From DASWTL01 sp966250385 (GTDB lineage: Bacteria; Bacteroidota; Bacteroidia; Sphingobacteriales; Sphingobacteriaceae): a DNA stretch of 64,000 nt. Below, one piece after another: positions 16,348 through 25,049 of the stretch (its first letter is position 1; every line of letters starts with the position of its first letter). Made by a program: the position numbers and the translations under genes. Location: positions 62,001 to 126,000 of the forward strand of contig CBINHC010000001.1 of the NCBI GenBank assembly GCA_966250385.1, written 5' to 3'. The notes below the pieces were generated by a model. That model did not search any database. It was given only the letters and a program-made list of their open reading frames with translations, and was not told where the DNA came from.

Positions 16348-18210
16348 TCACTGAAGAATCTCCAGCCGGATCCCGGCAGTGTACCACCGGCCCGGCATCG
16401 GTACAGCCCCTGCCTCGGTGTAGTTTGCGTCGTTCAGGTTTGAAGAGTCCAGGTAGAGATGATATCTGCCGCGGTCAAAGGCCAGCCGCGCATCGATCGT
16501 CGTATAATCTTTGTAATTGATCCGCTGCGCATAGCGGGCGCCCACCGTGAACGAAAGCTCCGGGGTGAGGCCCATGTTCAGATTTCCCGTTAATTGGTTT
16601 CTCAGGCTCTCAAGGGCATACCTGGAGATCATCACCGCGTCCGATTCTCTTTTCGGGTCCAGGTGGGTATAGGAAAGCCTTGCCTGCAGTCCCGTGCGGG
16701 AGGCGGACCTTTCAAGGATGCGGTAGTCGGCAGTAAACGTGTATCCGGCGGTCGTTAAAGACCGGAAGTTCTGCGGCTGCCACGGATCCGTCACGGAACC
16801 TTTTACCCAGTCAATGAACCTGTTCACCTCGCGGTGGAAGTAGCTGGCGGTCACAGAGGCCCGCTGATTGTTAAAACGGATTCCGGCTTCGGTGAAAAAA
16901 GCGTCCTCCGCCACCAGGCCGGCATTGCCGATATTGGTCGGCCCGCTGTAATACAGGTCGGTGTAGGTGGGAAGCCGCTGACCGGTCCCGATATTGGTGA
17001 ATACCTTCCAGTTCGGGGTGATGGAATAGCCGGCGTCCAGTCCGGGGAATAGCTGCCAGCCGTAGTCCGAGTTGTAGTTCAGGTAGGTGCCCAGGTTCAG
17101 CAGCAGGTTTTCGATCGCATCAAACTTGTACTCTCCGGAAATCCCGAAATTGGTGCGGTCCCGTTTCCCCAGGTTCGTACTGTTGATCTGCTCATTCCGG
17201 CCTTCGAACCCGAGTCCCACCGTTCCGATGACCGTTTCGATGGTGTTGTTGAGCTCAGCGGTCAGTGCATGGGTGGTATGCTGGTTCCGGAAGCGGGCAA
17301 GATCCGTCCGGATGTAACGGTAGTCGTCTTTATTCAGCCTGTAGGACACACGGGGCCGGATCGTCCACGCCCCGCTCAGTTTGCCGGTGTAGCTCAGGGA
17401 AGCAAGTCCGGTCCGGACGATCTCCTGGGACTCCCGGTCCCCCGGAGCCGCGTAATACCCGTTCGCTCCGAAATCGTTATCCACGTATCCGGCCATGACC
17501 TGCCATTCGCTTTGTCCCGGCGTCATGAACCGGCCCTGGTAGAACGCCTTGTTGTTCTGAAATGCGGTGTTGTACCGGTATCCGCTGCCCGCTTCCCGGG
17601 ATAGGGAAAACAGGTGTCCGTTCGCTGCCGTTTTGATGGTTCCCACAGCACGGACGCCGTAGGACGCAAACGTTTTTCCGGTACTCTCATCCTCCCGAAA
17701 ACCTGATCCCGTGAAGAGATGAGCAGTTACGCCCGTGCCGGTCGTTTTCTTGGTGACGATGTTGATCGCGCCGGTCAGGGCATTGATGCCGTAAATCCGT
17801 GCGGCTGAGCCCCTGAGAATCTCGATACGCTCAATGGCGTCCGGGTTGACCGGCAGGTTCATCATGTTGTGGCCGGTTTGCGGATCGGATAATTTCACCC
17901 CGTCGATCAGGACCAGGGTCTGGTCAAATGTTCCGCCGTCGATGCTGATGTCGGTCTGGACGCCCTGCGGCCCGCGCTGCCGGACGTCTAATCCGGAAAC
18001 ATAGCTGAGCAGCTCGTTTACCGACCGGACGGGGAGGTTTCGGATCATGGCCTGATCCAGGACCTGGATATTTCGGTTCTGTTGTGAGAAAGGCAGTTCC
18101 AGGCGGTTTTCCTGGATGATTACTTCGCCTAAAGATTGTGTGGTAGTGCTGTCCGGTGCCTGTGCCAGCGCAAAGGAAGGGAGCAGCATACCCAGCAGTA
18201 TTTTCTTCAT
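16348..18210 (-). CDS. TonB-dependent receptor, BtuB-like size
   Basis: 620 residues: signal peptide MKKILLGMLLPSFALAQ, a TonB-box-like SLGEVIIQENRLELPF, a plug with ELLSYVSGLDVRQRGPQGVQTDISIDGG and ERIEILRGSAARIYGINALTGAINI, then a compact 22-strand-type barrel ending in an amphipathic terminal strand. The size and plug resemble cobalamin/siderophore receptors (BtuB, FepA-like), not the larger SusC class. I looked for a cobalamin riboswitch upstream and saw none, so the ligand is open. It has its own promoter (18235-18266) and shares a bidirectional terminator with the DedA gene; apparently monocistronic. Confidence 0.87.
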   Translation of the reverse strand: MKKILLGMLLPSFALAQAPDSTTTQSLGEVIIQENRLELPFSQQNRNIQVLDQAMIRNLPVRSVNELLSYVSGLDVRQRGPQGVQTDISIDGGTFDQTLVLIDGVKLSDPQTGHNMMNLPVNPDAIERIEILRGSAARIYGINALTGAINIVTKKTTGTGVTAHLFTGSGFREDESTGKTFASYGVRAVGTIKTAANGHLFSLSREAGSGYRYNTAFQNNKAFYQGRFMTPGQSEWQVMAGYVDNDFGANGYYAAPGDRESQEIVRTGLASLSYTGKLSGAWTIRPRVSYRLNKDDYRYIRTDLARFRNQHTTHALTAELNNTIETVIGTVGLGFEGRNEQINSTNLGKRDRTNFGISGEYKFDAIENLLLNLGTYLNYNSDYGWQLFPGLDAGYSITPNWKVFTNIGTGQRLPTYTDLYYSGPTNIGNAGLVAEDAFFTEAGIRFNNQRASVTASYFHREVNRFIDWVKGSVTDPWQPQNFRSLTTAGYTFTADYRILERSASRTGLQARLSYTHLDPKRESDAVMISRYALESLRNQLTGNLNMGLTPELSFTVGARYAQRINYKDYTTIDARLAFDRGRYHLYLDSSNLNDANYTEAGAVPMPGRWYTAGIRLEILQ

Positions 18211-18234
18211 ATAGGTGTTTTTTTATTGCGGCGG

Positions 18235-18266
18235 CAAAGATATGATTTGCGGGATATGTCTGCCAA
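18235..18266 (-). promoter_or_regulatory. Bacteroidota-type promoter of the TonB receptor gene
   Basis: On the minus strand TTG (complement 18264-18266), a 21-base spacer and TATCTTTG (complement 18235-18242) match the TTG-N(17-23)-TAnnTTTG consensus of the main sigma factor. The start codon is about 25 bases downstream. Confidence 0.72.
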
Positions 18267-18312
18267 GGCATTAATTTCCGGATCCGGGAGGGCTCCGGAT
18301 TCATCAAATCGC

Positions 18313-18344
18313 TTCACGGTGTATCCGAATAAATCGTATATTTG
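18313..18344 (+). promoter_or_regulatory. distal promoter-like element upstream of rpsT
   Basis: TATATTTG at 18337-18344 fits the -7 consensus; the -33 is only TTC (18313-18315, spacer 21). A transcript from here would carry a ~150-base leader before rpsT, including a 6-bp hairpin GTGCCC/GGGCGC at 18375-18392. The second, stronger promoter is at 18438. Confidence 0.45.
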
Positions 18345-18437
18345 TGCGCTCCCGGTGATAAACAGCCTGGGGCGGTGCCCGAAAAGGGGCGCAAATTATT
18401 AAGGGCTTCAGGAACAGTTAATTTATTTAAAATCTGT

Positions 18438-18468
18438 TTGGGATATTCAAAAAATCCGCATATATTTG
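18438..18468 (+). promoter_or_regulatory. rpsT promoter
   Basis: TTG (18438-18440), 20-base spacer, TATATTTG (18461-18468), followed by CAGTCC. This initial sequence TTTGCAGTCC recurs at the rpsU and tRNA promoters in this window. Confidence 0.78.
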
Positions 18469-18504
18469 CAGTCCTTAAAATAAAACGGATAAAAAAGCTT
18501 ACAA

Positions 18505-18759
18505 ATGGCAAATCATAAATCAGCGATTAAGAGAATCAGATCAAATGCTGCAAAGCGTTTACGTAACAGGTACCAGGCTAAAACAACCAGAAACGCAATC
18601 AAGAAACTGCGTGGCACAACTTCAAGAGATGAGGCAACTCCGCTTTTAGCTAAAGTTATCTCTATGCTTGATCGTCTGGCTAAGAAAAACGTTATCCACA
18701 AGAACAAAGCATCAAACAATAAGTCAAAGCTGACGAAGTTCGTTAACGGCTTAAGCTAA
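18505..18759 (+). CDS. rpsT: 30S ribosomal protein bS20
   Basis: 84 residues, lysine/arginine rich, with the typical opening MANHKSAIKRIRSN and the helical bundle that binds the 16S rRNA 5' domain and helix 44. Full length for the family. The ATG follows an A-rich leader without a Shine-Dalgarno sequence, normal for Bacteroidota. Two tandem promoter-like elements precede it and a strong terminator follows, so it is transcribed alone. Codon choice is the AT-rich, highly expressed type seen also in tuf and rplL. Confidence 0.97.
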   Translation: MANHKSAIKRIRSNAAKRLRNRYQAKTTRNAIKKLRGTTSRDEATPLLAKVISMLDRLAKKNVIHKNKASNNKSKLTKFVNGLS

Positions 18760-18781
18760 GATATAAACAAATCTGTTTTGG

Positions 18782-18812
18782 AAAGGGCGCTGATTTTCAG
18801 CGCCCTTTTTTA
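18782..18812 (+). terminator. intrinsic terminator of rpsT
   Basis: Stem AAAGGGCGCTGA (18782-18793) with 18797-18808 and a long T-rich tail. Confidence 0.9.
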
Positions 18813-18839
18813 TTTTTTTTCTTTTTGGTATATTTATTT

Positions 18840-19538
18840 ATGCCAGAATTTCCGCCTAAGGTTACCATTAAGGGATGGGCGCAGGAAGACCGTCCGCGCG
18901 AAAAGCTGTTGCTGCACGGCCGCAGATCCCTCACAGATGCCGAACTGATCGCAATCCTGATCGGGTCGGGGCGTCCGAACATGTCTGCGGTGGATCTGAG
19001 CCGTGAGATTCTCAGTACACACCAGCATGATCTGGACAGGCTAGGCAGGCTTACCGTGAAGGATCTTTCCTCATTCAAAGGGATCGGGTCGGCCAAGGCG
19101 ATCGCGATCATAGCTGCCCTGGAGCTGGGACGCCGCCGGAAGGAAGCGGCCGCTCCGGTCCGGTACCAGATCGGTAACAGCTCGGACGTCTACAGGTTCC
19201 TGCTGCCGGTCTTCTCCGACCTGGAGCATGAGGAGTTCTGGATCCTGTTCCTCAACAGGGGAAACAAGGTTACCGGCAAGGAGCGGATCAGTAAGGGCGG
19301 TCAGGCCGGAACAATTGCCGATCCGAAGATCATTTTCAACAAGGCCATCGAGAACCATGCTGCTTCGCTGATTCTCGCCCATAATCATCCTTCCGGCAAC
19401 CTTCGCCCGAGCAGTGCGGATATCGCCCTGACCGGTAAACTGGTGTCCGGGGGGCAGCTGCTTGATATTGGCGTCCTTGACCACCTGATCATTACGGATA
19501 AAGGCTACTACAGCTTTGCCGACGAGGGGATGTTGTGA
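18840..19538 (+). CDS. radC: RadC/JAB-domain protein
   Basis: 232 residues from ATG at 18840 (a TTG at 18825 is in frame but adds only an unlikely leader). An N-terminal helix-hairpin-helix region contains FKGIGSAKAIAI; the C-terminal JAB/MPN domain has the zinc site HNHPSGNLRPSSAD (His181, His183, Asp194). Once thought to be a DNA repair protein, RadC's role is unsettled; the fold is that of a metal-dependent isopeptidase-like enzyme. It is a chromosomal copy in a housekeeping context, not a mobile-element RadC. Its transcription must start between the rpsT terminator and 18840. Confidence 0.93.
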   Translation: MPEFPPKVTIKGWAQEDRPREKLLLHGRRSLTDAELIAILIGSGRPNMSAVDLSREILSTHQHDLDRLGRLTVKDLSSFKGIGSAKAIAIIAALELGRRRKEAAAPVRYQIGNSSDVYRFLLPVFSDLEHEEFWILFLNRGNKVTGKERISKGGQAGTIADPKIIFNKAIENHAASLILAHNHPSGNLRPSSADIALTGKLVSGGQLLDIGVLDHLIITDKGYYSFADEGML

Positions 19539-19589
19539 GGTTTTTCATAATACAGGTTTACGCATTTCCCAACTCAAGGCTAAATCTTC

Positions 19590-19597
19590 TATCTTTG
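19590..19597 (+). promoter_or_regulatory. -7 element of pheT
   Basis: TATCTTTG fits TAnnTTTG, 20 bases before the pheT ATG. No TTG is found at the right distance upstream, so only half of the promoter is supported. Confidence 0.5.
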
Positions 19598-19617
19598 CCC
19601 TTCATCCTGAAATAGAC

Positions 19618-22017
19618 ATGAAGATTTCGTATAAATGGCTGAAGGAATTTATCCGTACTGAAAAGACTCCTGAAGAAATATCGAAGATATTAACCAATAT
19701 AGGCCTTGAAGTTGAAGGCCTCGAGAAGGTGCAATCAATTCCGGGCGGGCTTGAAGGGCTGGTGATCGGACATGTCAGGGACTGTGCCCAGCATCCGAAC
19801 GCGGATCGTCTGCGTGTTACCCGGGTGGATGTCGGTTCAGGCACCGATCTTCAGATCGTTTGCGGTGCGCCGAATGTGGCCGCCGGCCAGAAAGTGGTCG
19901 TCGCAACGGTCGGAACCACGGTTTATCCGCTGACGGGAGAACCTTTCAAGATCAACAAATCGAAGATCCGGGGCGAAGTTTCAGAGGGAATGATCTGTGC
20001 CGAGGACGAGATCGGCCTGGGCGAGTCACATGCCGGAATCATGGTGCTTAATGACGAAGCACTGGTGGGAACGCCGGCCACCGAGTACTTCAATCTGCAG
20101 GATGATTTCGTTTTCGAGATCGGGCTGACACCGAACCGCGCTGACGCCGCCTCACACCTCGGTGTGGCACGGGACCTGGCTGCCTTCGAAAGGTCTGAAG
20201 TGGTCATGCCGGATCTTTCTTCGTTCCGGGTGGATAACCGGTCCCTTGAAATTCCGGTGGTCGTGGAAGATGCGGCCGCTTGCCCGCGTTATTCCGGACT
20301 GACGATTTCCGGGATCACCGTTAAGGATTCGCCGGACTGGCTGAAAGAAAAACTGAACGCGATCGGGGTAAGACCCATCAACAATATTGTGGACGTGACC
20401 AACTATGTGCTTCACGAGCTTGGTCAGCCGCTCCACGCATTTGACGCCGACGCCATAACCGGGGGGCAGGTGGTCGTAAAAAGGGCTGCGGAAGGAGCAA
20501 TGTTCACCACGCTGGATGCTGTGGAGCGCACGCTTTCTTCCGAGGACCTGATGATCTGCAACTCCGCCGAACCGATGTGCATTGCCGGGGTATTCGGGGG
20601 AAGCAAATCCGGCGTTACTGAATCAACAACCCGGGTATTCCTCGAAAGCGCTTATTTTAACCCGGTCACCGTACGCAAGACCTCAAAGCGCCACGGACTT
20701 AAAACGGATGCCTCCTTCCGGTTTGAACGCGGAACGGATCCGGAAATGACGGTAACCGCGCTGAAGAGGGCCGCTATCCTGATCAGGGAGGTCGCCGGGG
20801 GTGAAGTCACTTCCGAGATCTCGGATTTCTACCCGGAACCCTCCGCTCCTTTTAAGGTGGAAGTAACTTACGCAAATATTGATCGGCTGATCGGCAAGCA
20901 CATTCCTCCGGCTGACATTCGTGTCATCCTGGAAGGGCTGCAGATCCGGATCGTTTCCGCTTCAGTGGCCGGATTGGTCCTGGAGGTGCCGACCTATAAG
21001 GTTGATGTGACACGCGAGGTGGACGTGATCGAGGAGATCCTGCGGATCTACGGGTATAACAATGTTGAGATACCCATCCAGGTGCGGGCATCACTGAATT
21101 ATGCTGCCAAACCGGATAAGGAGGTCATTCAGAATCAGGTGGCGGATCTTTTATCAGCCAACGGCTTCAACGAGATCCTCTGCAATTCACTGACGAGCGC
21201 TTCCTATTCGCCTGATCCGGAGCGGGCGGTTCGTATTCTGAATCCACTGAGCTCCGACCTGGATGTGATGCGTCAGAGTCTCCTGTTCTCCGGACTGGAG
21301 GCAATAGGCTACAATCAGAACCGCAGGAATGCGGACCTGAAGTTTTATGAATTCGGGAAAGTATACAGCACGGCGGACGGGTCCTACAGGGAGAACAGCC
21401 GCCTGTCGGTATTCATGACCGGGCAGCTGCAGCCAGAGCAATGGAACCAGCCTGCCCGGAAGAGCAGCTTTTATAACCTGAAAGCGGTTGTCGACGGTAT
21501 TCTCCGCCGGCTGAACGTAGGCGGCCTGACAACAGAGGACGCCTCAAACCCGGATCTGGCGTTCGGTATCCGGTATAAGAAAGGGGAGAAGGTGCTGGTT
21601 GAGTTGGGAAGTGTGTCGCAGCGTGCCCTGAAACTGGCGGATGTGGGCGCCGAAGTGTTCTATGCGGACTTTGACTGGGATCTGGTCCTGCGGTCTGTAC
21701 GGAACAATAAGATCACCTATCAGGAGGTTTCGAAGTTCCCTGCTGTCCGCCGCGATCTTTCGCTGCTGCTTGACCGGGAAGTGTCATTCGGCCGGTTGAA
21801 GCAGATCGCGCAGCGCACCGAGAGAAACCTGCTGAAAGAGATCAATGTGTTTGACGTGTACCAGGGGAACAAGCTGCCGGAGGGCAAAAAGTCCTACGCG
21901 CTGAGCTTTATCCTGCAGGATGTGGAGAAAACGCTCACGGATAAGCAGATTGATGCCATCATGCAGAAATTAATGCTTAACTTCGAAAAAGAGGCCGGTG
22001 CCGAGATCAGAAAGTAG
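19618..22017 (+). CDS. pheT: phenylalanyl-tRNA synthetase beta subunit
   Basis: 799 residues, full length. Order of domains: N-terminal MKISYKWLKEFI, tRNA-binding EMAP domain (about 40-150), B3/B4 editing domain with HELGQPLHAFDAD and GVFGGSKSGVT, B5 domain (about 400-470), the catalytic-like core with NPLSSDLDVMRQSLL, and the C-terminal ferredoxin-fold anticodon-binding domain with KFPAVRRDLSLLLD. It pairs with PheS to charge tRNA-Phe; pheS is not next to it, as usual in Bacteroidota. Start at 19618 chosen because it matches the conserved N terminus. Followed closely by a coiled-coil gene and zapA. Confidence 0.96.
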   Translation: MKISYKWLKEFIRTEKTPEEISKILTNIGLEVEGLEKVQSIPGGLEGLVIGHVRDCAQHPNADRLRVTRVDVGSGTDLQIVCGAPNVAAGQKVVVATVGTTVYPLTGEPFKINKSKIRGEVSEGMICAEDEIGLGESHAGIMVLNDEALVGTPATEYFNLQDDFVFEIGLTPNRADAASHLGVARDLAAFERSEVVMPDLSSFRVDNRSLEIPVVVEDAAACPRYSGLTISGITVKDSPDWLKEKLNAIGVRPINNIVDVTNYVLHELGQPLHAFDADAITGGQVVVKRAAEGAMFTTLDAVERTLSSEDLMICNSAEPMCIAGVFGGSKSGVTESTTRVFLESAYFNPVTVRKTSKRHGLKTDASFRFERGTDPEMTVTALKRAAILIREVAGGEVTSEISDFYPEPSAPFKVEVTYANIDRLIGKHIPPADIRVILEGLQIRIVSASVAGLVLEVPTYKVDVTREVDVIEEILRIYGYNNVEIPIQVRASLNYAAKPDKEVIQNQVADLLSANGFNEILCNSLTSASYSPDPERAVRILNPLSSDLDVMRQSLLFSGLEAIGYNQNRRNADLKFYEFGKVYSTADGSYRENSRLSVFMTGQLQPEQWNQPARKSSFYNLKAVVDGILRRLNVGGLTTEDASNPDLAFGIRYKKGEKVLVELGSVSQRALKLADVGAEVFYADFDWDLVLRSVRNNKITYQEVSKFPAVRRDLSLLLDREVSFGRLKQIAQRTERNLLKEINVFDVYQGNKLPEGKKSYALSFILQDVEKTLTDKQIDAIMQKLMLNFEKEAGAEIRK

Positions 22018-22057
22018 TTCTTTGATTTGATTAATCCCATGACCTATATTTTTAGCG

Positions 22058-22369
22058 ATGTCTCAGATAGCAGAACAGTTAAACAAAGTAGTTGACAAGA
22101 CTGCGCGGCTGATCGAACTCTGCGCCGCGCTGCAGGAGGAGAATGATTTGCTGAAGCTCGAGAATCAGTCACTGAAAGCCGGGGTCAGCACCAGTAAGGA
22201 TAAGATCAACGAACTTGAAGAGAAGCTGAGAGTGATCAAGTTAGCGCGCTCGCTTGAGGCACTGCCGGGCAACGGGGCCGGTGACAGCGAAAAAACGCTT
22301 GACATAAAGCAAAAAATTAGCGATTTTGTACGCGAAATTGATAAGTGTATTGTGTTGCTGAAGAAGTAA
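22058..22369 (+). CDS. small coiled-coil protein, ZapB-like position
   Basis: 103 residues. Residues 1-65 read as a long leucine-heptad coiled coil (LIELCAALQEENDLLKLENQSLK), then a Gly/Asn-rich linker and a short C-terminal helix with DFVREIDKCIVLLKK. I do not recognise a named family. It lies 40 bases after pheT and 20 bases before zapA, on the same strand. In E. coli the coiled-coil ZapB works with ZapA at the division ring; a similar partner role here is an inference from the coiled coil plus the neighbour. It also recalls unnamed small genes between pheT and zapA in other Bacteroidota. Confidence 0.72.
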   Translation: MSQIAEQLNKVVDKTARLIELCAALQEENDLLKLENQSLKAGVSTSKDKINELEEKLRVIKLARSLEALPGNGAGDSEKTLDIKQKISDFVREIDKCIVLLKK

Positions 22370-22389
22370 TACAAGTGAAACAAGCTCAA

Positions 22390-22680
22390 ATGGGAGAAAT
22401 CTCCATAAAAATAAATATTGCTGACCGTGTCTATCCTTTAAAGGTGGACATGGAAGAGGAAGAGATAATCAGAAGGGCGGCGAAGCTGATAAATGACCGG
22501 ATCAAGGAATTCCAGGAGAATTACGCGGTACGGGATAAGCAGGATTTGCTGTCGATGTGTGTACTTCATTACGCGACCAGCACGCTGAAGGCTGAGCAGA
22601 AGGTAATGCAGGAAGACACCACTGTTGCAGAAAAAGTGCACCAGCTTGATGAAATATTAACTGACTTCTTTTCCAGGTAA
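22390..22680 (+). CDS. zapA: cell division protein ZapA
   Basis: 96 residues: N-terminal beta-rich head (ISIKINIADRVYPLKVDMEEEEIIRRAAKLIN) and C-terminal dimerising helix. ZapA cross-links FtsZ filaments at mid-cell. Start at 22390 (MGEISIKI) matches the family; the frame extends 45 bases upstream into the preceding gene. The 6S-like RNA begins about 30 bases after the stop, the same zapA/6S neighbourhood known from proteobacteria. Confidence 0.9.
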   Translation: MGEISIKINIADRVYPLKVDMEEEEIIRRAAKLINDRIKEFQENYAVRDKQDLLSMCVLHYATSTLKAEQKVMQEDTTVAEKVHQLDEILTDFFSR

Positions 22681-22709
22681 TCGTTCTTTATAAACAGAGC
22701 TCAAGATTT

Positions 22710-22875
22710 AACCGCAGTTAAATTTAAGTTTCACTATTTAAAACTTAACACTTCAATATTACAGGGGTGGAAGGTGTAAACCATCTGGCATTGCCACCTG
22801 GTTATGACCATGCCCGAAATCCTGGCCCATGAAGTTTATAATACATGAAACTTAAATTTTAATTGCGGTTTTTTT
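22710..22875 (+). ncRNA. ssrS: 6S-like RNA
   Basis: A 165-base non-coding segment closes with a long helix: 22710-22733 pairs with 22846-22870 over about 24 bases with only one bulge and one G-T pair, and a run of U follows at once as terminator. The middle contains a less paired region and then an inner arm (GGTGG/CCACC around 22766-22791), as expected of 6S RNA, which mimics an open promoter and binds RNA polymerase. Position directly after zapA is the classical 6S location. The family call rests on fold and synteny; no covariance search was possible. Confidence 0.75.
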
Positions 22876-22889
22876 ATTTAATTTAAAAT

Positions 22890-24443
22890 ATGGAAATACT
22901 ACTATACATTTTAATAGGACTGGTAATCGGAGTAGCAATAGGACGATTCCTGCTCCAGAAACTCCTTAAGAACCAGGAGATAGCAGCGCAAAACAAGGTA
23001 AAGAAGATACTGAAGGATGCGGAGAACGACGCGGAGATCCTGAAGAAGAATAAGTTACTGGAGGCCAAAGAAAAGTTTCTGCAGATGAAGGCTGAGCATG
23101 AACAGGAAGTGAATGCCCGGAACAATACCGTGAACCAGCGGGAGAACTCCATCAAGCAGAAAGAGCAGTCCGTGAACCAGCGGCTGGAAAACCTGAACCG
23201 CAAGGAGCAGGAACTCGACAAGACCAAGGCCAACCTGGAAAAGCAGATCGAGATCAGCCAGAAGAAGCAGGAAGAGGTTGAAGCCCTCAAGAATCAGCAT
23301 GTGCAGCAACTGGAGACGATTGCCGGCCTGACTGCCGAGGAAGCCAAGAACCAGCTGGTCGAAACACTTCGTGAAGAAGCCCGGACGAAAGCGATGATGC
23401 AGATCAAGGATATCGTGGATGAGGCGAAGATGACGGCGACCAAGGAAGCCAAGAAGATCGTCATTCAGACCATCCAGCGGACCGCTACCGAAAGTGCCAT
23501 CGAGAATACCGTATCCATATTCAATATCGAGAACGATGAGATCAAAGGCCGGGTCATCGGGCGGGAAGGCCGGAACATCCGTGCCCTTGAAGCTGCGACC
23601 GGCGTGGAGATCATTGTCGATGATACGCCGGAGGCAATCATCCTTTCCGGATTTGATCCGGTTCGCCGCGAGATCGCAAGACTGGCGCTCCACCGGCTCG
23701 TGACCGATGGTCGTATCCACCCGGCGCGTATCGAGGAAGTAGTTGCGAAAACAAAGAAGCAGATCGAGGAAGAAATTATTGAGATCGGTGAACGCACCGT
23801 GATCGACCTGGGAATCCATGGCCTTCATCCGGAGCTGATCCGGATGGTGGGTCGTATGAGATACCGGTCATCCTACGGGCAGAACCTGCTGCAGCACTCA
23901 CGCGAAGTAGCGAACTTCTGTGCCACCATGGCCGCAGAGCTCGGCCTGAACGTGAAGCTGGCCAAACGTGCAGGACTGTTGCATGATATCGGCAAAGTGC
24001 CGGATGACAATCCGGAACTGCCGCACGCTATCCTGGGAATGCAGCTGGCGGAAAAATACAAGGAACATCCGGAAGTCTGCAATGCGATAGGGGCTCACCA
24101 CGATGAGATCGAGATGACGTCGATGATCTCACCGATCATCCAGGCTTGCGACGCGATTTCGGGCGCACGTCCGGGTGCACGCCGTGAGGTTGTCGAAAGC
24201 TATATCAAACGACTTAAGGAACTGGAGGAGCTTGCGCTTTCCTATCCGGGAGTTGAAAAGACCTTCGCTATCCAGGCCGGCCGTGAACTGCGGGTAGTGG
24301 TTGAAAGCGAGAAGGTAAGCGACGCGCAGGCGGAAGTCATTGCCACAGATATTTCAAACCGGATCCAGACCGAGATGACCTATCCCGGTCAGATCAAGGT
24401 GACGGTGATCCGTGAAACACGGTCTGTGTCCTATGCAAAATAA
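22890..24443 (+). CDS. rny: ribonuclease Y
   Basis: 517 residues, usual length. N-terminal membrane anchor (about 2-20), a long charged coiled coil (about 25-185), KH RNA-binding domain with GRVIGREGRNIRALEAATGV (about 207-270), and an HD phosphohydrolase domain with LLHDIGKVPDDN and HHDEIE. It starts mRNA decay as a membrane-bound endonuclease. ATG at 22890 lies 15 bases after the 6S-like RNA's U tract, so the gene needs its own start of transcription or read-through. A perfect 14-base palindrome CCGGGATATCCCGG sits just after the stop (24445-24458). Confidence 0.95.
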   Translation: MEILLYILIGLVIGVAIGRFLLQKLLKNQEIAAQNKVKKILKDAENDAEILKKNKLLEAKEKFLQMKAEHEQEVNARNNTVNQRENSIKQKEQSVNQRLENLNRKEQELDKTKANLEKQIEISQKKQEEVEALKNQHVQQLETIAGLTAEEAKNQLVETLREEARTKAMMQIKDIVDEAKMTATKEAKKIVIQTIQRTATESAIENTVSIFNIENDEIKGRVIGREGRNIRALEAATGVEIIVDDTPEAIILSGFDPVRREIARLALHRLVTDGRIHPARIEEVVAKTKKQIEEEIIEIGERTVIDLGIHGLHPELIRMVGRMRYRSSYGQNLLQHSREVANFCATMAAELGLNVKLAKRAGLLHDIGKVPDDNPELPHAILGMQLAEKYKEHPEVCNAIGAHHDEIEMTSMISPIIQACDAISGARPGARREVVESYIKRLKELEELALSYPGVEKTFAIQAGRELRVVVESEKVSDAQAEVIATDISNRIQTEMTYPGQIKVTVIRETRSVSYAK

Positions 24444-24465
24444 ACCGGGATATCCCGGGGAGCGG

Positions 24466-24498
24466 AAAGGCGGTGATCTGATCATCGCCTTTTCTTTT
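24466..24498 (+). terminator. intrinsic terminator of rny
   Basis: AAAGGCGGTGAT (24466-24477), loop CTG, ATCATCGCCTTT (24481-24492) with a T-rich tail. Confidence 0.82.
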
Positions 24499-24523
24499 AT
24501 ATCTTTGTTCGTAAATCAATTCC

Positions 24524-25030
24524 ATGGCACGTCAAGCTGAACTTCGTCCGATTGATGCCTACTTTGCCAAGTATGCAGAGAGTCATCAGAATCCAACCAA
24601 TAAGCTTATCCACTGGATCTGCGTACCGCTGATCGTATTCAGTATACTGGGCCTGATCTGGGCAATTCCGTTTCCGCACCTGGATTTCCTGGGAAAGTAT
24701 AACGGCTTTGTGAACTGGGCGTCCTTTCTGATCGCCTTTGCCGTGTACTACTACCTGCGCCTGTCGCCCATGTTGTCCTATGCGATGCTGCTGGTGATCA
24801 TGCTCTTTTCCTACCTGATCGTCACCCTTGAGAAAATGCACCGGGTGCAGGGCTGGCCTGAAATGTACCAGGTTTGTCTCGCCATTTTTGTCCTTTCCTG
24901 GATCGGCCAGTTTATCGGGCACAAGATCGAGGGCCGGAAGCCGTCGTTCCTTGACGACGTCAAATTCCTGCTTATCGGTCCGGTTTGGTTGCTGCATTTT
25001 CTGTTCAGGAAAGCAGGTATTCGGTATTAA
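24524..25030 (+). CDS. Mpo1-like (DUF962/YGL010w) membrane protein
   Basis: 168 residues with four to five membrane segments. Conserved family pieces: YAESHQNPTNKLIHWICVP (two His) near the start and IGHKIEGRKPSFLDDVKFLLIGPVW plus LLH near the end. The yeast homologue Mpo1 is a dioxygenase that removes one carbon from 2-hydroxy fatty acids using Fe(II) bound by these histidines. Bacteroidota make many hydroxy and branched fatty acids, so a similar role is plausible but untested here. A TATCTTTG -7 element lies at 24500-24507, 16 bases before the ATG. Confidence 0.85.
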   Translation: MARQAELRPIDAYFAKYAESHQNPTNKLIHWICVPLIVFSILGLIWAIPFPHLDFLGKYNGFVNWASFLIAFAVYYYLRLSPMLSYAMLLVIMLFSYLIVTLEKMHRVQGWPEMYQVCLAIFVLSWIGQFIGHKIEGRKPSFLDDVKFLLIGPVWLLHFLFRKAGIRY

Positions 25031-25049
25031 TCTCCAATTCAGGTTTCAT

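Noticed and set aside
18211..18504. cobalamin riboswitch for the BtuB-sized receptor
   Set aside because: No B12-box (GCCACTG-like) or the other conserved core pieces on the minus strand; only a normal promoter.
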